Source: Planctomycetota bacterium
Lineage (GTDB): Bacteria; Planctomycetota; PUPC01; DSUN01
DNA length: 15,784 nt
NCBI GenBank assembly: GCA_016872875.1
Contig: VGYW01000185.1
Span: 1-15,784, forward strand
Reading direction: 5' to 3'
The notes under the pieces were generated by a model. The model had not been told where the DNA came from, ran no database searches, and saw nothing but the letters and a program-made list of their open reading frames with translations. Below, piece after piece: positions 7,540 through 13,407 of this stretch (position 1 is the first letter of the stretch; each line of letters opens with the position of its first letter). The position numbers and the translations under genes are program-made.

Positions 7540-7630
7540 ATCGTCCTCGTCCGTCGTCCTCGTTCTCGACTCTCTCGCCCGCAAGCCAGGGAGTCGAGGA
7601 CAAAGGACGAGGACGAGGGACGAGGACGAT
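7540..7630. repeat. Long imperfect hairpin in the leader of the ligase-like gene
   Basis: The left arm 7540-7572 and right arm 7591-7630 are inverted copies. The outer 24 bases match at 23 positions, then the right arm has a 7-base bulge, then 8 of 9 match, around an 18-base loop. The arms are made of the GTCCTC/GAGGAC motif also present in the gap at 4428-4516. It could act on the leader RNA or be an interspersed palindromic element. The rest of 7461-7699 shows only a small GGGG/CCCC palindrome near 7497-7510. Confidence 0.65.
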
Positions 7631-7699
7631 GCGGGAGCCGCCTGGTTGCCGTAGCTGGGGGCCATGCTCGCGCACCTCCCTGGAAAGGGCCGCACACGC

Positions 7700-10360
7700 A
7701 TGAGCACGCCCAGGCCGACCGAGGGGATCAGCATCCGCGCCCTGCCGCTGGCCGTGTTTGCCCTGATCCTCCTCGTGCCCTTCCTCAACTTCGAGTTCAC
7801 CCTGTACCGCTCGACGCTGAAGCTGTTCGTGTTCCAGACCGCGATGGCGCTGCTCTGGGGCTACGTGGCGTGGGAGTGGGCGGCGGGGCGGCTCCACAGG
7901 CAGGAGGCCGGGGGCGCCGGGTGGCCTGCCTGGTGGCTCTTCGCGCCCGTGGCGGCGTGGGTGGCGTGGGGCGCGGCGACGGCGCTCTGGTCGCCCCAGG
8001 GTTGGCTGGCGACGGGTTGGCTGGTGCAGGGGGCCTATGGGGCGGCCGGCGCGCTGGGCCTGGCCCTGCTCCTGCGCGACGCGGGGCACCGGCGTATGTT
8101 CGTGGCTGCCGCCAGCGCCGTGGCGGGCGCGCTCGCCTTCCTCATGCTGCTGTTCTATGGCGACCCGGCGACGCTGTTTTTCGGGGACATTGACCACCTG
8201 CCGGGCCGAGCGGCGGGCGCGGCGTTTCTCCTGTTGCCCACGCTCGTGGCCGCGGCGCTCCTGTACCGCTACACGCAGAAGGAGGCGCGCCCTGAGGCCC
8301 ACTACAGGGGCGTGATCTGGCTCGCCGTGCTCTTCGTGCTGTTCCTGCTGGCCGGGGCGCGGACGGGTGCGGCAGCGTGGCGGTACGGCGTCGGCGCGGG
8401 CCTTCTGCTGCTCCTGTGGCTCGTGCTGCCGCGGTGGCGTCTCGTGGCGGTGGCCCTGGCCGTGGCTCTGGCCGCCTTGGCCGCCCAGCGCGAGCTGGCC
8501 GAGGGGGCGAAGGCAGCCGCATACTACAGCGAGGCGGGCGACGCGCGGAACGCGGTGCTCGACACCGCCGAGTGGCGCCTCGTGCGCCAGGCCCCGTTGG
8601 GCCGGCTCCTGGCGGGGAACGGCGTGGGCACGTTCCGCCTGGCGATGGACACCGAGCGGCCGACATGGACCTATGCGGTGACCCACGGGGACCAGGCGCT
8701 CGGCCACGCGCGGCGGCAGCTCACCGAGGACCTCTTCGAGCGCGGCGTGGTGGGCCTGGCGCTCGGCGTGGCGATGGGCCTGGCGTGGGTGGTGGCGGGA
8801 GTGCTGGCGTTCCGGCGGGCCCGCGACCCCTTCGATTCGGCCCTGGGCGCCGGCCTCGCGGCCGCAGGCGTGGCTCTCGGTGCCTTTGCCTGTTTCTCGA
8901 ACGGAGCGATCGGCTTCGGGCCGAGCATGGTGTTCTGGCTGGGGCTGGGCCTGCTCGGCGCCCTGAGCGCCGAGAGCGGCCGGCCGGCCGGCCTGAGCTG
9001 GTCCGCCGAGGAGGATGCCTGGCGCCGCGAGGGGCGGCCCCGCGTGCGGCCGGGCGCGACGGCGGCCGCCGTCGGGGGCACGCTTGCCATCGCTCTGGCG
9101 TGGTTCTTCCTGGCCGCGCGGCCCTTCTGGGCCGAATACTGCCTGCGCGACGGCATGCGCGAGGACGAGGCGGCGAAGCGCCTCTTCAACAACAGGGACC
9201 TGGCCGAGCGGGCACTCGAACAAGGGCACCTTGTGGCGAAGCGGACGCTGGCCGATTTCGACGCCAAGATTCGCTCCGCCGAGGATGCCCTCCGCGCCGC
9301 GAGCGCGGCACTCGACGAGGCGGCCAAGAGGGGCGCCGACGACGCGAAGGCGAAGGACCTCGCCGCTCAGCGCCAGGCCGCCGCCGACGCGCTCGAGAAG
9401 GCCCGCGCCAACGCCCGACAGGTCCGCGCCAAGGCCGCCGCCGCCATCCGACAGGTCGAGGAGACCATCGAGGGCGCCACCGCCGAGTGCGAGGAGGCCG
9501 CCCGCCGCGGCGACCGCCTCCTGCGCCGCGCCGCGCGACTGAGCCTGGGCGACCGCGTGTGGCTCGACGCCCAAATCCGCCTCGCCCTCTCCTACGCGGC
9601 GCGAGGCAGCTTCGCCGAGGCGCTCGCCCGCTTCGAGCGCCTCCACGCCTTGTGCGGCCCGGCCCTCGACTTCGACCTCCAGCGCGCCGCGTGCCACGCG
9701 AGGCTCGGCGCCCAGGCCAAGGGCAGCGACGCCGAGCGCATCCGCCGCGAGCACTTCGCCCAGGCCCACCAGCTCTACCGCCGCTACGCCGCCAAGAACC
9801 CCTTCGGCTCCGCATGCACCCTCTTCGTCTCCCGCTCGCTCACCTACAGGAGCTGGTCCGAGCTGATTGACAACGAGCTCTACCGCAAGAACCCCGAGGC
9901 CAGGCAGTGGGCCGAGGACCTCATCGCCGCAGTCAATGAGGGCCTGCTCTGGCTTCCGCGCCTCTACAGCCTGCTCCTGATCCGCGCCGACATGAACACG
10001 TGGCTCGGCCGTGTGAAGGAGGCGCGGGCCGACGTGGCCGCGGCCTCCGCCATCATCGAGGAGGCCATCGGCGACACCCCGACCGAGTACGCCCTCACCC
10101 GCGCCAGGCTTTATGCGGAACTCGCCAAGGCCAACGTCTTCTGGAACCCCGACAAGGCCTACAAGTGGGCTCTCCAGGTCCGCCTCGAGCGCGCGAACCC
10201 GGCCGACCCGCTCGTGAAGGAAGTGTACGAAAGCGCGAACCACACGCTTGCCCGCCTCAAGCGCCTCTCGAAGAAGGCGCCCGAGCCCTCGGCACCCAAA
10301 GCCCCCGCGCCCCAGAAGGCGAAAGACGGGGAGCCGACGGGAGGCCACCGAACACCATAG
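7700..10360 (+). CDS. O-antigen-ligase/polymerase-like membrane protein with coiled-coil and helical-repeat C-terminus
   Basis: 886 residues. The first 480 or so hold about ten hydrophobic segments. Two regions recall the Wzy_C/WaaL family: AGARTGAAAW (about 218-227) and GNGVGTF followed by HARRQLTEDLFERGVVG (about 306-352), like the family's GxGxGxF and HAHNxYL...ExGxxG pattern but with the usual HN replaced. Such proteins transfer or polymerise glycans at the outer face of the inner membrane. From about 505 to 612 there is an Ala/Lys/Glu-rich coiled coil, then TPR-like helices (about 620-830) and a Pro/Lys/Ala tail. I chose the ATG at 7700; an ATG at 7664 adds 12 residues and is possible. 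First gene of the rightward cluster, driven by the promoter at 7432-7460. No glycosyltransferases lie beside it. The family call is moderate and the substrate unknown. Confidence 0.65.
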   Translation: MSTPRPTEGISIRALPLAVFALILLVPFLNFEFTLYRSTLKLFVFQTAMALLWGYVAWEWAAGRLHRQEAGGAGWPAWWLFAPVAAWVAWGAATALWSPQGWLATGWLVQGAYGAAGALGLALLLRDAGHRRMFVAAASAVAGALAFLMLLFYGDPATLFFGDIDHLPGRAAGAAFLLLPTLVAAALLYRYTQKEARPEAHYRGVIWLAVLFVLFLLAGARTGAAAWRYGVGAGLLLLLWLVLPRWRLVAVALAVALAALAAQRELAEGAKAAAYYSEAGDARNAVLDTAEWRLVRQAPLGRLLAGNGVGTFRLAMDTERPTWTYAVTHGDQALGHARRQLTEDLFERGVVGLALGVAMGLAWVVAGVLAFRRARDPFDSALGAGLAAAGVALGAFACFSNGAIGFGPSMVFWLGLGLLGALSAESGRPAGLSWSAEEDAWRREGRPRVRPGATAAAVGGTLAIALAWFFLAARPFWAEYCLRDGMREDEAAKRLFNNRDLAERALEQGHLVAKRTLADFDAKIRSAEDALRAASAALDEAAKRGADDAKAKDLAAQRQAAADALEKARANARQVRAKAAAAIRQVEETIEGATAECEEAARRGDRLLRRAARLSLGDRVWLDAQIRLALSYAARGSFAEALARFERLHALCGPALDFDLQRAACHARLGAQAKGSDAERIRREHFAQAHQLYRRYAAKNPFGSACTLFVSRSLTYRSWSELIDNELYRKNPEARQWAEDLIAAVNEGLLWLPRLYSLLLIRADMNTWLGRVKEARADVAAASAIIEEAIGDTPTEYALTRARLYAELAKANVFWNPDKAYKWALQVRLERANPADPLVKEVYESANHTLARLKRLSKKAPEPSAPKAPAPQKAKDGEPTGGHRTP

Positions 10361-10394
10361 CCACGATGGAGGAGAACGCGTGATGATGGGGTCC

Positions 10395-10480
10395 GTCATG
10401 CCGAGCGAAGTCGAGGCATCTCTCTTGGGCCTCAAGAGAGGAGAGATTCCTCGACTTCGCAAGGCTTCGCTCGGAATGAC
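10395..10480. repeat. Intergenic long palindromic repeat
   Basis: The left arm 10395-10424 and right arm 10441-10480 are inverted copies with two substitutions and one 10-base length difference, around CTCTTG/CAAGAG inner pairing, so the whole unit can fold as a cruciform. The ends are GTCATGCCGAGCGAAG on the left and CTTCGCTCGGAATGAC on the right. Units of this type (GTCATxCCGAGCGAAG..TCGAGG) are, to my knowledge, widespread dispersed repeats in several bacterial groups. It fills most of the 138-base gap between the ligase-like and transporter genes and may also stop or stabilise transcripts. Apart from the ribosome site at 10487-10491, nothing else is seen in the gap. Confidence 0.75.
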
Positions 10481-10486
10481 CACGCT

Positions 10487-10491
10487 GGAGG
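10487..10491 (+). promoter_or_regulatory. Ribosome binding site fixing the TTG start of the transporter fusion gene
   Basis: GGAGG lies 7 bases before the TTG at 10499. The nearby ATG at 10495 is out of frame and only 3 bases away, and the GTG at 10505 is 13 bases away. Confidence 0.55.
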
Positions 10492-10498
10492 TCCATGG

Positions 10499-12943
10499 TT
10501 GCCTGTGCAGCGGCCGGTAGCACTGCTCATCTTGCTCCACGCCGCCTTTGTGGCCAGCGCCGCCTCGGCTCAGCGCCCGGTCACCCTCCGCTACTTCCTC
10601 GGCGGGACCCTGGGCGCAGGCGAACAGGACCAGGTGCAGGAGTTCGAGCGGCGGAACCCCGGCATCAAGGTGGTCGCCGGCCTCAGCGTCTCGCGCAACA
10701 TGGTCGAGGACCCCCAGCGCCTGCTGTGCGCCATCGCGGGCGGCGACCCGCCAGACCTCGTGATCTTCGACCGCTACGCCGTCGCCGAGTGGGCCGCCCG
10801 CGGCGCCTTCATGCCCCTCGACGAGTTCATCCTGCGCGACCGCGGCCAGCCCGACGGCATCAAGCCCGAGGACTACTACTCCTCCTGCTGGGACGAGGCG
10901 CGCTGGGAGGGCCAGGTCTACGCCATCCCCACCGGCACCGACAACCGCGCACTCTACTACAACAAGGACCTCCTCGTCGCCGCCGGGTTCAAGGATGAGC
11001 GCGGCGAAGCCAAGCCCCCGCGCACCTGGGACGAGTTGGAGGACTACGCGGTCCAGCTCAGCGACTTCGCCCGCGACGCGCGCGGGAAGATCACCAGCAT
11101 CCGACGCATCGGCTTCATCCCCAACTACGGCAACGCCTGGTTCTACTTCTACTCCTGGCTCAACGACGGCGCACTCCTCAGCCCCGATGGCCGCACCTGC
11201 ACCCTCGCCTCTCCCGAGAACATCGAGGCCATGACCTACGTGGTGAACCTCTACGACAAGCTGGGCGGCGCGGCCGATGTCAACGCCTTCCAGACGAGCT
11301 TCCAGGGAGGCGAACTCGACCCCTTCCTCAACGGCCGCGTGGCGATGAAGATTGACGGCAACTGGGTGCTCGACGGCATCGGCACGTTCCGCCGCGAGCT
11401 GAACTTCGGCGTGGCGCCCGCCCCCGTGCCGGCCAAACGCCTGGCTACCGACGACCCCTACATCTCCTGGGCCGGCGGCTGGGCCTGGGTCATCCCCAAG
11501 GGCGCCAGGCACCCCGAGGAGGCCTGGCGTCTCATCAAGTGGCTGGCCAGCGAAGAGGCCACGATCATCCTTCAGGACGCCGTCCGCGAGGCCCGCCAAG
11601 CCCAGGGCAAGCTCTTCATCCCCGGCCTCAACGCCAACCGAAAGATCACCCAGACCATCTACCGCCGCTACCTGGCCGCGGACCCCAACGTCGAGCAGAA
11701 GTTCCGCGACGCCTACCAGGTCTTCGCCAACCTCCTGCCCAAGAGCCGCTACCGGCCCATCACCCCCGTCGGCCAGTTCCTCTGGAACCAGCAGGTGCGG
11801 GCAATGGAAGGCTCGACCTACCACAAAGAGGATATGACGCCAGAGGAGATCGGCAGGCACATCAAGGCGACTCTCGAACGCCACGCCGCCGAGGTGCAGA
11901 TCGAGCTCGACCGCGTCTACCGCATCCGCACCGAGCCTGTGGTGAACTGGATGGTGCCGCTGGTGGCCTACGTGGCGGCGCTCGTGGCCACGGCGGCCAT
12001 CCTCTGGTGGCGCCACAGGCGCCTGAGCACGAGCAAGGGCTACTTCCGCCGCGAGCACCGCGCCGGGGTCCTCTTCGCCTCGCCCTGGCTCATCGGTTTC
12101 ATCGTCTTCACCGGCGGCCCCATCGTCTTCTCCTTCATCATCAGCTTCTGCGAATACGACGTCCTCTCCCCAGGCCGCTTCGTCGGCCTCGACAACTATC
12201 GCTACCTCCTCACCGGCGACCCCGTCTTCTGGAAGTCCGTCGCCAACACCGCCTATATGCTCATCGGCGTGCCGCTCGGCATGGCCGTGAGCCTGGGGCT
12301 GGCGATGCTCCTCAACCAGAAGGTCAAGGGCATGTCCGCCTGGCGCACCTTCTTCTACCTCCCCGCCATCATGCCCGGCGTCGCCTCCGCGCTCCTCTGG
12401 ATCTGGATGTTCCAGCCTACCGACGGCGTGATCAACCGCATCCTCGATGCCGTAGGGATCAACTGGCTCCTGAACGCGATGGGCGCCAAGGTGCCCGTCC
12501 TGTGGCTCCAGAACCAGGCGACGAGCAAGCCTGCCATCATCCTCATGGGCCTCTGGAGCGCGGGGGCGGGCATGATCATCTGGCTCGCCGGCCTCAAGGG
12601 CATCCCCGAGCACCTCTACGAGGCCGCCGAGATTGACGGCGCGGGCCGCTGGCAGAAGTTCCGCCACATCACCCTGCCCATGCTCACCCCCTACATCTTC
12701 TTCAACCTGCTGATGGGCATGATCGGCACCCTTCAGGTCTTCGAGAGCGCCTACATCATGACCGCCGGCGGCCCCGTGGACTCCACGCTCTTCTTCGCCT
12801 ATCACCTCTTCAACAACGCCTTCCGCTTCTTCCGCATGGGCCAGGCCTGCGCCATGGCCTGGGTCCTCTGCATCATCGTCCTGGTCATCACCATCATCCA
12901 GCTTCGCACCGCGAAGGCCTGGGTGCACTATGAATCGGAGTAG
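10499..12943 (+). CDS. Carbohydrate-type ABC importer: solute-binding protein fused to MalF/UgpA-like permease
   Basis: 814 residues joining two proteins that are usually separate. Residues 1-24 are a signal sequence (AASA before Q25). Residues 26 to about 465 form an extracellular solute-binding protein of the family that includes MalE and UgpB: NPGIKV (53-58), GGDPPDLVIFD (81-91), YAIPTGTDNRALYYNKDLL (141-159), FLNGRVAMKIDGNWV (276-290). A membrane helix at 482-504 then a basic stretch (505-521) returns the chain to the cytoplasm, followed by a permease from about 523 with the EAA loop EAAEIDGAGRWQKFRHITLP (708-727) that docks the ATPase. The layout keeps the binding domain tethered outside the membrane. 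It starts at TTG, set by the GGAGG upstream. The partner permease follows after the four-helix-bundle cassette. No ATPase gene is nearby, so a shared MsmX/UgpC-like ATPase is likely. The substrate is probably a sugar or glycan fragment, unproven. Confidence 0.9.
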   Translation: MPVQRPVALLILLHAAFVASAASAQRPVTLRYFLGGTLGAGEQDQVQEFERRNPGIKVVAGLSVSRNMVEDPQRLLCAIAGGDPPDLVIFDRYAVAEWAARGAFMPLDEFILRDRGQPDGIKPEDYYSSCWDEARWEGQVYAIPTGTDNRALYYNKDLLVAAGFKDERGEAKPPRTWDELEDYAVQLSDFARDARGKITSIRRIGFIPNYGNAWFYFYSWLNDGALLSPDGRTCTLASPENIEAMTYVVNLYDKLGGAADVNAFQTSFQGGELDPFLNGRVAMKIDGNWVLDGIGTFRRELNFGVAPAPVPAKRLATDDPYISWAGGWAWVIPKGARHPEEAWRLIKWLASEEATIILQDAVREARQAQGKLFIPGLNANRKITQTIYRRYLAADPNVEQKFRDAYQVFANLLPKSRYRPITPVGQFLWNQQVRAMEGSTYHKEDMTPEEIGRHIKATLERHAAEVQIELDRVYRIRTEPVVNWMVPLVAYVAALVATAAILWWRHRRLSTSKGYFRREHRAGVLFASPWLIGFIVFTGGPIVFSFIISFCEYDVLSPGRFVGLDNYRYLLTGDPVFWKSVANTAYMLIGVPLGMAVSLGLAMLLNQKVKGMSAWRTFFYLPAIMPGVASALLWIWMFQPTDGVINRILDAVGINWLLNAMGAKVPVLWLQNQATSKPAIILMGLWSAGAGMIIWLAGLKGIPEHLYEAAEIDGAGRWQKFRHITLPMLTPYIFFNLLMGMIGTLQVFESAYIMTAGGPVDSTLFFAYHLFNNAFRFFRMGQACAMAWVLCIIVLVITIIQLRTAKAWVHYESE

Positions 12944-12950
12944 CGTCCTC

Positions 12951-12988
12951 GATTTCCCATTTCCGATTTCCCATTGCCCATTTCAGAC
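12951..12988 (+). repeat. Left inverted repeat of the IVS-like cassette
   Basis: Heptamer-built arm reading (CNATTTC)-type units and ending in TTTCAGAC. It pairs with 13360-13397 at 34 of 38 positions. The mismatches are at 12951, 12958, 12976 and 12979. Confidence 0.8.
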
Positions 12989-12993
12989 AGGAG
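12989..12993 (+). promoter_or_regulatory. Ribosome binding site of the four-helix-bundle gene
   Basis: AGGAG starts directly after the left inverted repeat and lies 7 bases before the GTG at 13001, which decides the start over the TTG at 12974 inside the repeat and the GTG at 12995. Confidence 0.6.
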
Positions 12994-13000
12994 CGTGGCG

Positions 13001-13360
13001 GTGGACAGAGAGGAGCTGAAGAGGCGGACGTTTGACTTCGCGCTTCGAGTGCTGCGACTTGTTGCCGCGTTGCCCAAGACCATCGAAGGAAGAGCCGTGG
13101 CCAGGCAACTCGCCGATTGCGGAACATCTGTCGGCGCGAACTACCGGGCAGTGTGCAAGGCGCGCTCGACCGCTGAGTTCATCGCCAAGCTCGGAACCGT
13201 GGAGGAGGAATCGGACGAGAGCGCTTTCTGGCTGGAGCTGACGATTCACGCCGAGTTGCTCCCGAAGAAGCGTGTTGAGCCCCTGCTACAAGAGGCCAAT
13301 GAGCTGACCCGCATTATGGGGTCTTCCCGCAAGACGGCCTCCAATCGCCGGCGTGGGTAG
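13001..13360 (+). CDS. Four-helix-bundle protein of the 23S rRNA intervening-sequence (S23/IVP) family
   Basis: 119 residues, the usual family length (often annotated four helix bundle protein or S23). Hallmarks: RRTFDFALRVLRLVAALP near the N-terminus, RQLADCGTSVGANYRAV in the middle (family pattern QL..a.SvgaNy.Ea), KARSTAEFIAKLGTVEEESDES, and FWLEL before the last helix. Relatives occur as ORFs inside intervening sequences of 23S rRNA and as Avd accessory proteins of diversity-generating retroelements, where they form pentamers that bind nucleic acid; no reverse transcriptase or variable repeat is present here. The C-terminal tail is basic (KTASNRRRG). The usual E after NY is replaced by R in NYRAV. 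The gene sits between two parts of one transporter and is bracketed by inverted repeats; the G of its TAG stop is the first base of the right repeat. The start is the GTG with AGGAG 7 bases upstream. Its cellular role is unknown. Confidence 0.88.
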   Translation: MDREELKRRTFDFALRVLRLVAALPKTIEGRAVARQLADCGTSVGANYRAVCKARSTAEFIAKLGTVEEESDESAFWLELTIHAELLPKKRVEPLLQEANELTRIMGSSRKTASNRRRG

Positions 13361-13397
13361 TCTGAAATCGGAAATGGGAAATCGGAAATCGGAAATG
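13360..13397 (-). repeat. Right inverted repeat of the IVS-like cassette
   Basis: Starts GTCTGAAATCGG and continues as GAAATSG-type heptamers. It is the inverted copy of 12951-12988. Its first base is the last base of the four-helix-bundle stop codon. Confidence 0.8.
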
Positions 13398-13407
13398 AGA
13401 CGATCCC

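Larger units (their letters stand above)
12951..13397. mobile_element. IVS-like cassette: four-helix-bundle gene between heptamer-built inverted repeats
   Basis: Arms at 12951-12988 and 13360-13397 are inverted copies matching at 34 of 38 positions, and they enclose exactly one gene. The arms consist of five degenerate heptamers (forms such as CGATTTC and CCATTTC) ending in AGAC on the inside. The left arm starts 8 bases after the transporter fusion stop; the right arm ends 11 bases before the next permease start. No target-site duplication is evident; CGTC (12944-12947) and GACG (13399-13402) lie just outside in inverted order. The architecture matches 23S rRNA intervening sequences, which carry four-helix-bundle ORFs between complementary ends. 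Treating it as mobile is an inference. Confidence 0.5.

Noticed and set aside
10248..10520. Short ORFs reading through the palindrome at 10395-10480
   Set aside because: The peptide is only the translated dispersed repeat joined to the end of the ligase-like gene in a wrong frame.
7454..12928. A continuous 1824-codon open frame on the minus strand
   Set aside because: It is antisense to the ligase-like gene and the transporter fusion gene, both with recognisable families. It has no domain, and its Glu/Ala/Gly/His-rich text is what GC-rich antisense frames give.
12951..13397. Diversity-generating retroelement, because the four-helix-bundle family includes Avd
   Set aside because: No reverse transcriptase, template repeat or variable repeat is visible, and the gene is alone between transporter genes.
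13364..13398. Heptamer tandem considered as a CRISPR-like array
   Set aside because: Units are 7 bases and contiguous, with no spacers and no cas genes.
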